Positions 6,029 to 13,495 of a DNA stretch of 26,392 nt are shown one piece after another. A model generated the notes under the pieces. The model searched no databases and had not been told where the DNA came from. It worked only from the letters and a program-made list of their open reading frames with translations. The DNA comes from JAPUDQ01 sp049291395 (GTDB lineage Bacteria; Patescibacteriota; Saccharimonadia; Saccharimonadales; Saccharimonadaceae), in the NCBI GenBank assembly GCA_049291395.1, contig JBATPJ010000005.1, forward strand, positions 1 through 26,392, in the 5' to 3' direction. The position numbers and the translations under genes are program-made. Position 1 is the first letter of the stretch. Each line of letters begins with the position of its first letter.

Positions 6029-6760
6029 CTAGGCATCTATCTGTTGCTGTTTTTGCTGCTCAGCGTAGACCGCGAGAGCTGCTTCAGCAGCGCGCTGCTG
6101 AGCGAATTGCTTGCTGGGGCCTGTGCCTGTGCCCATGATCTTATCACCAACGAAGACTCCGAGGGTAAACTCTTTCTCGTGGTCTGGCCCGATCTCTTCG
6201 ATCACGCGGTACTGCGGCGTCATCCCATCGACACTCTGCGAGACTTCTTGCAAGTGACTCTTCGGATCGCGCCAGCTACCGGTCGTGAGGATACCCGACA
6301 GCTTACTGAGGATCGTTTTGTTGATAAATTCATCAGCTGCTTCGTAGCCTTTCTCGAGGTAGATAGCACCGATCAGCGCCTCAAACGAGTTCGCCAGTAT
6401 CTGCGCCCGAGCTCGGTCGCTACCGTGTTTTTCACCGCGGCTGAGGCGAAGGAGTGGCTCGTAGTCGAGTGCCGTGCCAGCTTCAGATATACTCTCCGTT
6501 CGGACCAGTGCACTGCGCCAGCTCGTCAGGATACCTTCCGGCTCAGCATGGTGTCGATACAGATAGTCTGTCACCGATAGCTCGAGGACGGCGTCACCGA
6601 GAAACTCGAGGCGTTCATTGTGCTCGCGAGCACTCTTGCGATGTTCGTTCATGTAGCTACGGTGGGTAAATGCCGTGATGAGCAGATCGATGTTGTCGAA
6701 CTCAAAGCCGAGCTTTTCGCGGGCAAATGCCTGATACGGTGCGTCATCAATGCCCGGCAT
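6029..6760 (-). CDS. rnc: Ribonuclease III
   Basis: It cleaves double-stranded RNA, mainly rRNA precursors. The RNase III signature ERLEFLGDAVLEL (residues 49-61) carries the metal-binding Glu and Asp; the second catalytic pair is in the FEALIGAIYLEKG helix. A double-stranded RNA-binding domain follows (about residues 160-235, with DPKSHLQE and a C-terminal AAEAAL helix), then a short Gln-rich end. Length 243 is normal. The ATG lies inside the end of the NUDIX gene (14-bp overlap) with AAGGA 8 bases before it, indicating translational coupling in the rpmF-nusB-NUDIX-rnc operon. Confidence 0.97.
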   Translation of the reverse strand: MPGIDDAPYQAFAREKLGFEFDNIDLLITAFTHRSYMNEHRKSAREHNERLEFLGDAVLELSVTDYLYRHHAEPEGILTSWRSALVRTESISEAGTALDYEPLLRLSRGEKHGSDRARAQILANSFEALIGAIYLEKGYEAADEFINKTILSKLSGILTTGSWRDPKSHLQEVSQSVDGMTPQYRVIEEIGPDHEKEFTLGVFVGDKIMGTGTGPSKQFAQQRAAEAALAVYAEQQKQQQIDA

Positions 6761-7256
6761 GACGGATCCTTTTCATCGCAAGCAGCATGAGCTTGCTGAT
6801 ATCTTCGTATTCGATCGCATCAAGCGCTTCCTGGAACGGAAACCATTTGATCTCGGCGTAGAAGTCTTCTTTGCGAATCTTGTTCGTATCGCCGAGCGCC
6901 TTCACCAGATAGACTTGTGTCGTCATCAGCACCAGCGTATCGACGCGGCGGTAGCGAAAATGCGTCTTGCCGAGCCAACAGATAGCCTGAGCTTCTTTGA
7001 TGCCAGCTTCTTCGGCTATCTCGCGGAGTGCCGTCTCTTGAGCGGTCTCTCCTTCTTCGATGTGACCTTTGGGGATAGACCAGCGGCCCTTCGGGTCCTG
7101 GATCAGCAGTATCTCGATACCTTTGGTCTTTGGATTGCGTCGAAAGACGATCCCACCAGCGGTCAGTTCGCGAACCATCTCGCTGATCGACGGTTTCTTG
7201 CGGTTAAAATATTTCTTTACTCGGTCGTTGAATTTATCAAACTTTGGCGCTTGCAT
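6747..7256 (-). CDS. NUDIX hydrolase
   Basis: It hydrolyses a nucleoside diphosphate linked to another moiety; the substrate cannot be told. The full NUDIX box is present: GHIEEGE, seven residues later REIAEEAGI, satisfying GX5EX7REUXEEXGU with metal-binding glutamates. Residues 1-25 are a basic N-terminal extension ahead of the fold; the domain spans about 30-160. It overlaps nusB by 20 bp and rnc by 14 bp, so it is translated as part of an RNA-processing operon. By analogy with RppH-type enzymes it might act on RNA 5' ends or on damaged nucleotides, but that is only context. Confidence 0.93.
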   Translation of the reverse strand: MQAPKFDKFNDRVKKYFNRKKPSISEMVRELTAGGIVFRRNPKTKGIEILLIQDPKGRWSIPKGHIEEGETAQETALREIAEEAGIKEAQAICWLGKTHFRYRRVDTLVLMTTQVYLVKALGDTNKIRKEDFYAEIKWFPFQEALDAIEYEDISKLMLLAMKRIRHAGH

Positions 7257-7695
7257 GTTCTTGGCCCTCGATCAAAATCCGGTACGCCGTCCCGAGGACG
7301 CCGTTGATGAACTTCGATGAATTATCGGAACCAAATGCCTTTGCAAGCTCAACTGCCTCATTGATCGCAACTTTCGGTGGCACGATGTCTTTGGTCTCGG
7401 TCAGTTCGTACACGGCCATACGAAGTATTGTACGGTCGACGCGTGCGATCTGATCGAGCGGCCACTCTGGCGCGATCGGCTGAATCGTCTCATCGAGTGA
7501 GGTGGCATGTTTGACGACCCCTGTTACGAGCTGCTCAACAAATGGTTTGTCGTCAAGCGTCCTCTCATAACGCACGAGGTTGCGCGTCAGGATCTCATGG
7601 AGATCGACTTCGGTGTCACTGCACATCACGCGAAAATCGTACTCATAGAGAGTCTGGAGTGCGATGATACGGCCGAGGTGACGATTTGATGCCAT
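7237..7695 (-). CDS. nusB: Transcription antitermination protein NusB
   Basis: An RNA-binding helical protein that with NusE (S10) binds boxA in rRNA leaders to prevent premature termination. NusB hallmarks: the N-terminal RIIALQTLYEYDF, a central DQIARVDRTILRMAVYEL, and VAINEAVELAKAFGSDNSSKFINGVL near the end. Length 152 is usual. AAAGGA precedes the ATG at a good distance. It lies 46 bases after rpmF and overlaps the NUDIX gene. Confidence 0.96.
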   Translation of the reverse strand: MASNRHLGRIIALQTLYEYDFRVMCSDTEVDLHEILTRNLVRYERTLDDKPFVEQLVTGVVKHATSLDETIQPIAPEWPLDQIARVDRTILRMAVYELTETKDIVPPKVAINEAVELAKAFGSDNSSKFINGVLGTAYRILIEGQEHASAKV

Positions 7696-7741
7696 TATCT
7701 GGTTCCTTTGATATTAAATAACGATAGTTAGTGGTGGCTAA

Positions 7742-7885
7742 CTACTTGGCTTTCCCTGATTCGCGCTTGGTAGTGCGGACCTTGACTGGGCTCTTGGCGT
7801 TGACCGCTCGGGCGAGTTTGAGCACGAGGTGGCTGCGGCGAAGACCAGTTTTGCGGGGAGATGATTGCTTTTTAGGCCTTCCCAT
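7742..7885 (-). CDS. rpmF: Probable 50S ribosomal protein bL32, zinc-less form
   Basis: A 47-residue, very basic protein starting MGRPKKQSSPRKTGLRRSHL. The start, with a PKK or PKR motif, then Arg-rich, then RRSH and a Leu-Lys step, matches the N-terminal half of bL32. The C-terminal half has no cysteines, so the usual zinc ribbon is absent. GGAG lies 9 bases before the ATG, and a good promoter 40 bases upstream heads an operon with nusB, NUDIX and rnc. Size, charge and position make a small ribosomal protein very likely; the bL32 identity is less sure. Confidence 0.7.
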   Translation of the reverse strand: MGRPKKQSSPRKTGLRRSHLVLKLARAVNAKSPVKVRTTKRESGKAK

Positions 7886-7924
7886 CTGGTGTTTCTCCTA
7901 TTATGTGTTTAAAACTTGGTTACT

Positions 7925-7953
7925 AGTATACCCCAGACTCCTAGCAAGCACAA
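7925..7953 (-). promoter_or_regulatory. Promoter of rpmF-nusB-NUDIX-rnc
   Basis: On the - strand, TTGTGC (7948-7953), a 17-base spacer and TATACT (7925-7930). The stretch TCTGGGGTATA in the spacer and -10 region is also found at the rpsP promoter. Confidence 0.65.
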
Positions 7954-7993
7954 GATGTGTATACCGTATAATCTACCTTGCATTGCGTAAATA

Positions 7994-8022
7994 TTGACAA
8001 ATAGTCATAAGTGTGATAATAT
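7994..8022 (+). promoter_or_regulatory. Promoter of the lipoprotein gene, leaderless
   Basis: A perfect TTGACA (7994-7999), a 17-base spacer and TAATAT (8017-8022), or GATAAT at 8015 preceded by TGT. The ATG at 8029 is 6 bases after the -10 box, so the mRNA should be leaderless. The spacer holds GTCATAAGTGT, nearly identical to the sequence at 3545. Confidence 0.7.
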
Positions 8023-8028
8023 GGGGTT

Positions 8029-8430
8029 ATGAGTGAATTTTCAAGCTCTCAACGAATCGCAGCGTTACTACTTACTCCTACTGCGGCAATTGCACTAGGT
8101 GCATGCGGCAACAAGAGTGCTGGCAGTAACGAAGCCTATAAAGGTCCTATCGCTATAACATGCTCCGGCACGCAAGGCCCTGTCCATGTTGGCGCCAGTG
8201 ATACATTCAGCACGCTGATTGAACGGCATGTAAAACGAGACGGTATCACATCAACCGATTTTCCACATTTGGTCGCAGTTATTGCCCTTCACCAGTCCGA
8301 GATCAGTGCTGGCCGCGCGACATATGGCGAAACATTTACCCAGCGTGGAGATGTGCATGTTGAGCCACCTCATGTTTCAGCAGGCAATGCACTACGCCTT
8401 CCTGTCGAGTGCCATCGAGAAAATAGCTAG
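8029..8430 (+). CDS. Putative lipoprotein, unknown function
   Basis: The N-terminus has a signal peptide with a hydrophobic core (IAALLLTPTAAIA) and the lipobox LGAC, predicting lipidation on Cys26 and anchoring to the outer face of the membrane. The mature part (about 107 residues) starts with a Gly/Ser/Asn linker. The stretch from VHVGASDTFSTLIERHV to GDVHVEPP has the spacing of a degenerate LysM domain, which would bind peptidoglycan, but this is a weak resemblance. It is a monocistronic + strand gene facing leuS, with its own promoter and a terminator lying inside the leuS coding sequence. Confidence 0.8.
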   Translation: MSEFSSSQRIAALLLTPTAAIALGACGNKSAGSNEAYKGPIAITCSGTQGPVHVGASDTFSTLIERHVKRDGITSTDFPHLVAVIALHQSEISAGRATYGETFTQRGDVHVEPPHVSAGNALRLPVECHRENS

Positions 8431-8438
8431 TCGTATAT

Positions 8439-10913
8439 CTAAATAACGACATTCACCAGCCGGCCCGGGACATAAATCACCCGGGTCGGTTTTTTGGTGC
8501 CGAGATATTCTTGGATGCGTTCGTGCGCGAGTGCGGCAGTTTCGATGTCAGCTTTGCTAGTATCGGTCGCGACGGTGATCTCAGCGCGAACTTTGCCGTT
8601 GACCTGCACGGCCAGCGTCATTGTATCTGACACGAGATACTGATCGTCCCATGTCGGCCAGCTATCACGCTGTACGCTACTCTCATGACCCAGCTGCTGC
8701 CATAGTTCGTCGGCGATATGCGGCGCAAACGGCGCGACGAGGGCGACGAGGCTCTCGAGCGCAAACTGCCAGGCATCGTGGTCGGCAAAACCATCTTTTT
8801 TGAGCAGATACAGGTCATTGACACACTTCATCATGGCCGCGATGGCAGTGTTGTATTTCTGGTCTTCGAGGTCTTCGGTTACCTTCTTGATCGTCGGGTG
8901 GATGATGCGAAGGATATCGGTAGATTTTGGGCGTTGGATGCTAGATGCTGGATCGGCTGCCAGGAATTCCTGGACGAGATTCCAGATGCGCGACAAGAAA
9001 CGATGGGTGGCGGGCACACCCTGCGGATCCCACCGAACCCAGATCTCAAGTGGCGCAGCAAACATTAGGTAGGTGCGGAGCGCATCGGCGCCGTAGCCTT
9101 GGTTGATAATCTCCAGCGGATCGACTCCAGTACCCTTGCTCTTACTAAACATCGTACCGTCACTACTCGTTACCTTGCCGTTGAAAAGGAACTTTTTGAA
9201 CGGCTCTGGATCAGCAAGTAGTCCAAGCTTATGGAAAAATCGCGCTACAAACCGTACATATAATAGATGTGCCGTCGCGTGGTCGCCGCCGTTATAAAAG
9301 TCTATCGGCATCCATTTGTTCGCGATAGCGGGGTCAAACGCTTGCGTGGTATTGCTTGGGTCGAAGAAGCGCAGCTCATACCACGAACTACAGATGTAGG
9401 TATCGAGCGTATCTGTCTCGCGCTCGGCAGGACCGCCACAGACCGGACAGGTCGTGTGCAGCCACTCGGTCGCTCGCGCCAGGGCGCTGCGACCATCGCC
9501 ACTCGGGGCGAAATCATCAAGCTCAGGGAGCTCGACCGGCAGCTGGTCGTCAGGCACCAGCACGGCGCCGTGCTCAGGGCAATTCACGATCGGGATTGGT
9601 GCGCCCCAGTAGCGCTGACGGCTGACGCTCCAGTCACGGAGTTTGTACGTCGTCTTGGCGCGGCCTTTGCCTTCACGCTCCAGATGCTGGACGATCAGCT
9701 CGCGAGCTTCGGCCGATGATACACCGTCGAACGCACCAGAATTTACCAGCACGCCTTCGCCGTGATAGCATTCATCATCCCCAGCCTCGTCGTGAACGAC
9801 ACGAACAATCGGTAGGCCAAACTTCACCGCAAACTCATGGTCGCGCTCGTCATGAGCCGGGACGGCCATGATAGCACCGGTGCCGTAGCCACCGAGTACA
9901 TAGTCGGCTACCCAGATCGGGACCCTCTCGCCATTGACGGGGTTGACCGCATACGAGCCGGTGAAGACACCTGTCTTTTCTTTGCCTTCGATCTGGCGCT
10001 CGATCTCAGACTTTTTGAGCGACGCTTTGCGGTATGACGTCACAGCTGCGGACTGCTCGGCAGTCGTCAGCGCATCGAGCATATCGTGCTCCGGCGCAAC
10101 GACGAGGAACGTCGCCCCGAAGAGGGTATCCGGTCGGGTGGTGAAGACGGTGAGAGTGCTTTCCGCTTTCCGCTTTCCGCTTTCCGCTCCTGCAACTACC
10201 GTAAACTCAACCTCCGCCCCCACAGACTTCCCTATCCAGTTCTTCTGCGCGGTTTTGACCACGTCGCTCCAGTCGAGCGCATCGGTCGCCTCGAGGAGTT
10301 CGTCGGCATAATCGGTGATCTTGAAAAACCATTGCTTGACTTCTTTTTTGGCGACCTCTGGGTCATCGGCCGCATCGTGACGCCAACATTTGCCGTCGAT
10401 CACCTGCTCGTTCGCGAGGACCGTCTGACATTTGGTACACCACCATTGCATGCGGGCGTCTTGATAGGCGAGACCCTGACGAAACATCTCGGAGAAGATC
10501 CACTGCGTCCATTTGTAATAGATCGGCAAATGCGTGCTGATCTCTTTGCTCCAGTCATTGCTCCAGCCCATCGCTTTGTACTGCGTGTGGTAGCTCGGGA
10601 TGATCTTCGCCATCGACTGCTGTGGCGATACACCACTTTTGATCGCAAAGTTTTCCGCTGGCAGGCCGAAGGCGTCCCAGCCGACCGGGTGATAACTCTC
10701 ATAGCCCTGCTGACGCTTGTAACGAGCCATGACGTCAGAGATGGTGTAGTTCATCGCGTGACCGATGTGGATGCCGGCTCCACTCGGGTAGTTAAACATG
10801 CTCATCGCGATGTATTTGGGCCTGTCACTCATCAGATCGGCCGTGTAGACACCTGTCTCGTCCCAGATCTGTCGCCATTTTGGCTCAATGTCAGAAGGAT
10901 TGTAGCGGTTCAT
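8439..10913 (-). CDS. leuS: Leucyl-tRNA synthetase
   Basis: It charges tRNA-Leu with leucine. The HIGH motif appears as HIGHAMNY near residue 50, and the KMSKS loop as MFSKSKGTG. The CP1 editing domain has its threonine-rich FTTRPDTLFG and the GTGAIMAVPAHDERD segment, so mischarged tRNA can be cleared. Length 824 is normal for a bacterial LeuRS. I choose the ATG at 10913, not the one at 10922, because the latter lies inside the -10 box TATAAT. Two low-complexity insertions made of 7-base repeats sit in surface loops: one before the threonine-rich motif (encoded by 10158-10192) and one in the anticodon-binding region (8917-8951). Confidence 0.97.
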   Translation of the reverse strand: MNRYNPSDIEPKWRQIWDETGVYTADLMSDRPKYIAMSMFNYPSGAGIHIGHAMNYTISDVMARYKRQQGYESYHPVGWDAFGLPAENFAIKSGVSPQQSMAKIIPSYHTQYKAMGWSNDWSKEISTHLPIYYKWTQWIFSEMFRQGLAYQDARMQWWCTKCQTVLANEQVIDGKCWRHDAADDPEVAKKEVKQWFFKITDYADELLEATDALDWSDVVKTAQKNWIGKSVGAEVEFTVVAGAESGKRKAESTLTVFTTRPDTLFGATFLVVAPEHDMLDALTTAEQSAAVTSYRKASLKKSEIERQIEGKEKTGVFTGSYAVNPVNGERVPIWVADYVLGGYGTGAIMAVPAHDERDHEFAVKFGLPIVRVVHDEAGDDECYHGEGVLVNSGAFDGVSSAEARELIVQHLEREGKGRAKTTYKLRDWSVSRQRYWGAPIPIVNCPEHGAVLVPDDQLPVELPELDDFAPSGDGRSALARATEWLHTTCPVCGGPAERETDTLDTYICSSWYELRFFDPSNTTQAFDPAIANKWMPIDFYNGGDHATAHLLYVRFVARFFHKLGLLADPEPFKKFLFNGKVTSSDGTMFSKSKGTGVDPLEIINQGYGADALRTYLMFAAPLEIWVRWDPQGVPATHRFLSRIWNLVQEFLAADPASSIQRPKSTDILRIIHPTIKKVTEDLEDQKYNTAIAAMMKCVNDLYLLKKDGFADHDAWQFALESLVALVAPFAPHIADELWQQLGHESSVQRDSWPTWDDQYLVSDTMTLAVQVNGKVRAEITVATDTSKADIETAALAHERIQEYLGTKKPTRVIYVPGRLVNVVI
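8460..8495 (+). terminator. Intrinsic terminator of the lipoprotein gene, inside leuS
   Basis: On the + strand, CCGGCCCGGG (8460-8469) pairs with CCCGGGTCGG (8480-8489; one G-U pair) around a 10-base loop and is followed by six T's. It lies 30 bases after the lipoprotein stop but within the last codons of leuS on the other strand, so the same bases encode LeuRS residues VIYVPGR. Confidence 0.8.
8917..8951. repeat. In-frame heptamer tract in leuS (anticodon-binding region)
   Basis: Five degenerate 7-base units on the + strand: TCGGTAG, ATTTTGG, GCGTTGG, ATGCTAG, ATGCTGG. They encode the Ser/Pro/Lys loop SSIQRPKSTD, which looks inserted between the conserved LVQEFL and LRIIHPTIKK segments. Confidence 0.6.
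10158..10192. repeat. In-frame heptamer tract in leuS (editing domain)
   Basis: Four perfect copies of GCTTTCC (10158-10185) plus one decayed copy. Because 7 is not a multiple of 3, the repeats are read in shifting frames and give AESGKRKAES, a hydrophilic loop just before the editing-site motif FTTRPDT. Confidence 0.85.
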
Positions 10914-10920
10914 ACGTGTC

Positions 10921-10929
10921 ATTATAACA
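10921..10929 (-). promoter_or_regulatory. Extended -10 promoter of leuS, leaderless
   Basis: TGTTATAAT on the - strand. The box overlaps an upstream in-frame ATG (10922), which rules that codon out; the next ATG (10913) lies 7 bases after the box, at the expected transcription start. Confidence 0.65.
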
Positions 10930-10931
10930 GA

Positions 10932-10959
10932 TACGAGCCTGATGGTGATCAGGCTCGTA
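10932..10959. other. Perfect 12-bp hairpin between the secreted-protein gene and leuS
   Basis: TACGAGCCTGAT (10932-10943) and ATCAGGCTCGTA (10948-10959) flank a 4-base loop. It lies 22 bases after the stop of the upstream - strand gene and just upstream of the leuS -10 box. There is no U-run on either side, so it is not a textbook terminator. It may be a pause or RNA-stability element. Confidence 0.65.
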
Positions 10960-10981
10960 CATGATGTGACTTTCTTTATGG

Positions 10982-12118
10982 CTAGATGCTGTCGAGGCTA
11001 AACTCTTCTGTAGAGCTAGCTGGCATAAACATCTCTTGCAGTGACTCTACTTCACTCTTCAGATCTTTGAACTGCGTATCAGCTTTTGGTATCGTAACAG
11101 CTTGGGCATCATTGTAGCCAAAGACGGCTGTCATCTTGACGGCTGTGCCTTCGCTGTCGCTAGTTAGCATGACCTTGGTGATTTTGTGCGACCATTTGTC
11201 GACCCATATTTCAAAACCTTGTGGCGCAGGTGAGCTCTCTAGACTTGTGGACTCACTCGACTCATTTGTCACGCATTTTTTAAAATCTTGCATAAACTTT
11301 GAGCTCTTCACGGCTGATTCGTATGCTTTCATCTTCGTTTCATCGAATGCCAGTGTATAGTGCATGCTATCACGACCATCGATCTTTTCGCTACCGACGA
11401 CGTCTTTGATCGAGATGTATTTGTTCTTGTCATACATCGCGCTAAGCTCTTTGAGGTAGCTCTGGTCGGTTGTCAGCTTCGTGAACGTCGATGTCGCACA
11501 ACTCAAGTCAGCACCGGAGTCTTTCGTCAAGTCTTTGAGATCAGAACTCGTCATCTCGACCCATTTGCCATCGATCTTGTCGATGAGACCACCATAATAC
11601 TGGTCGATTGCTCCAGAACTACTACCGGCAAATGTCGTGATGGTCTTGCGAACATCATTGACCTTGAAGAACATGCTTTTGTCTGCTTCATAGGCAACGC
11701 CGCCTGTCAGGTTGAGATTGACCGCACCGGCGTTGACTTTGAGAGCCAGGTCGGTATTCATCTTGTTGGTTGCGTATTTGGTATCGAAGTCGAAGGTTAC
11801 TTCGGGACTACCAGCAGGAGTCACGACAATCGAGCCTTTGACCGTACCACCCTTTGGTAGTGCCTGGTTTAGGCTTGTTGCGTCATCAAATGCCTTCTGC
11901 GGGCTCGTCCACCACATCGCGCTCGCCGTGCCACCTATCAGGAGAACGCCGAGGACGGCACCGGTAATGATCAGTAACTTTTTGCGGCTCTTACGAGGCG
12001 GTGCGACCATAGCGCTGCTGCCGACAACTGGTGGAGTCTGCATAGGCGAGGCGGGCGGGAGACCAGCACCTGTCGACTGATCGGGGGTTATCGTTGATTG
12101 AGGTTCTGTCGGCTGCAT
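10982..12118 (-). CDS. Membrane-anchored extracytoplasmic protein, hypothetical
   Basis: A single-pass protein. A proline- and threonine-rich cytoplasmic N-terminus (1-41) ends in the basic PRKSRKK, then one membrane helix (about 47-69), then a 300-residue exterior domain rich in short beta-like strands with alternating charge and repeated TVKGSIVV / YTLAFDETK-type segments. Two cysteines (SCATS, KKCVTN) could form a disulfide. The architecture recalls the LppX/LprG-like lipid-binding folds of Gram-positives, but only loosely. It starts 19 bases after the MurF-like gene with AAGGAG before the ATG, so the two are co-transcribed, suggesting an envelope role. Confidence 0.85.
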   Translation of the reverse strand: MQPTEPQSTITPDQSTGAGLPPASPMQTPPVVGSSAMVAPPRKSRKKLLIITGAVLGVLLIGGTASAMWWTSPQKAFDDATSLNQALPKGGTVKGSIVVTPAGSPEVTFDFDTKYATNKMNTDLALKVNAGAVNLNLTGGVAYEADKSMFFKVNDVRKTITTFAGSSSGAIDQYYGGLIDKIDGKWVEMTSSDLKDLTKDSGADLSCATSTFTKLTTDQSYLKELSAMYDKNKYISIKDVVGSEKIDGRDSMHYTLAFDETKMKAYESAVKSSKFMQDFKKCVTNESSESTSLESSPAPQGFEIWVDKWSHKITKVMLTSDSEGTAVKMTAVFGYNDAQAVTIPKADTQFKDLKSEVESLQEMFMPASSTEEFSLDSI

Positions 12119-12137
12119 CGTCTACTCCTTAGTTTTA

Positions 12138-13433
12138 TTAAACGTCTTCCGTTGATGTATCCATCATATCAAAAGTCTTTTGCTTTTTCGCCATCCATTC
12201 TGGATCCTGGCGGACCAGATATTGTTCATCCGTGGCATCATGAAGCAATATCTTGGTCGCTTCCTCTGTAAATATCGCGTTTTGCGAGCCTTTCACGAGG
12301 ACAACACCATCTTTTTTGATGATCGAATGAACAAAGCCACCGGCTTCGTACGGAGTATTAAACGTCTTGACCTGACAGCCTTTCTTCTGCGCAGCGGGGG
12401 CCAGATAATTTGCAGCGTCCGCACCAACCGTCACAAGCCACTCGAGCTTGCCCGGATCACACAGCTCACCGACCGCGGAGTGAGCGCGAGGCGATAGTTC
12501 GCCGAACTCATTCATCGAGCCGAGAATTGCGATACGCTGCGGAGCGTCGAGTGAATAGACTGTCTTGAGCGCTGCCGCGACTGCCATCGGACTCGAATTG
12601 TAACTATCATCGATGATCGTTGAGCCGTTGACACCGCGAAGGAGATTCATCCGACCCTTGACGGGGCGTATCTTGGCCATACCTGTCGCGATCTCTTGGG
12701 CGTTTAGCCCCAGTCGCGCGCCGACGAGGCCAGCAGCAGCAGCAGCCTTGACCTGATGATCACCGACGAGCTGGAGATTGACCGCAATCGGCTCCCACTC
12801 TGGCGTAATAAATCGCCCCATGACGCCATCCAAGTGGATACCAAACTCCACCTCGATACGATATTCGGCCTTGTCGGTCGTTCCGTAGGTGTCGATGGTG
12901 TGCGTGTCAGCAAATTTCGCAAATCGCGTATCGACATCGTCGCGGTTGACCACTGTCAGTTTCGAAAATTTCGCCACCGATAGTTCCTCGCGCGCGACTG
13001 CTTCGAGGTTTTTGAAAAATTCCATATGCTCGAGTCCCACCGCTGTAACGACCGCGATGTCGGGTTTAAGATATCTCCCAAATGCACGGATATCACCGGG
13101 TTTATCCGTGCCAAGCTCCTGGACGACGACGTCGACATCTTTGTCGCTGTGGATACGGAGCCGTGCAGCGGCAAATACCGCACGCCACTGAGCAAAGGAG
13201 TGTACGTCATCGGGATATTGCACACCGAGGATCGCAAGCGGAGCACTGAGATGCGTATTGTGATTGCCATCGTGGGACCGAACGCGGTATTTTTCACCGA
13301 GCACCGTCGCGACCGCAAGCTTCGTACCGGTCTTGCCGACACTGCCTACCACCGCTACCAGCTTGATCTGGTGCTTTTTGAGATAGCGTTTCACATAGTG
13401 CTCAAGGGTTTTCTGGACGATGATTCTAAACAT
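12138..13433 (-). CDS. Mur ligase family protein, MurF-like
   Basis: An ATP-dependent amide ligase. The P-loop VGSVGKTGTK lies near residue 30, the central Mur ligase domain runs to about 270 (NHNTHLSAPLAIL, VVQELGTDKPGDI), and the C-terminal domain begins at KGRMNLLRGVNG with the MurF-type DDSYNSSP motif. MurF adds D-Ala-D-Ala to the peptidoglycan precursor. The N-terminal substrate-binding domain of ordinary MurF (about 80-100 residues) is missing: the protein starts almost directly at the P-loop. It could be a reduced MurF or a ligase acting on another substrate. I prefer the ATG at 13433 over the GTG at 13439, because the -10 box lies 8 bases before the ATG. Confidence 0.88.
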   Translation of the reverse strand: MFRIIVQKTLEHYVKRYLKKHQIKLVAVVGSVGKTGTKLAVATVLGEKYRVRSHDGNHNTHLSAPLAILGVQYPDDVHSFAQWRAVFAAARLRIHSDKDVDVVVQELGTDKPGDIRAFGRYLKPDIAVVTAVGLEHMEFFKNLEAVAREELSVAKFSKLTVVNRDDVDTRFAKFADTHTIDTYGTTDKAEYRIEVEFGIHLDGVMGRFITPEWEPIAVNLQLVGDHQVKAAAAAGLVGARLGLNAQEIATGMAKIRPVKGRMNLLRGVNGSTIIDDSYNSSPMAVAAALKTVYSLDAPQRIAILGSMNEFGELSPRAHSAVGELCDPGKLEWLVTVGADAANYLAPAAQKKGCQVKTFNTPYEAGGFVHSIIKKDGVVLVKGSQNAIFTEEATKILLHDATDEQYLVRQDPEWMAKKQKTFDMMDTSTEDV

Positions 13434-13441
13434 ATGCACCT

Positions 13442-13447
13442 AGTATA
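13442..13447 (-). promoter_or_regulatory. -10 box of the MurF-like gene, leaderless
   Basis: TATACT on the - strand, 8 bases before the ATG at 13433, directly after the tRNA-Ala terminator. No convincing -35. Confidence 0.5.
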
Positions 13448-13448
13448 C

Positions 13449-13475
13449 GAAAAAATCGGCTTCCGTGAAACCGAT
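13449..13475 (-). terminator. Intrinsic terminator of tRNA-Ala
   Basis: On the - strand ATCGGTTTC pairs with GAAGCCGAT (9 bp, one G-U) around a 3-base ACG loop, followed by six T's. It ends 20 bases after the tRNA and just before the MurF-like promoter. Confidence 0.85.
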
Positions 13476-13495
13476 CTTGTCGCGATGATACATTC

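Noticed and set aside
10913..10922. leuS start at the earlier ATG (10922)
   Set aside because: That codon overlaps the TATAAT -10 box; the next ATG fits a leaderless start.
10086..10964. Long + strand frame of 292 codons opposite leuS
   Set aside because: It lies fully antisense to conserved LeuRS motifs and shows no family features.
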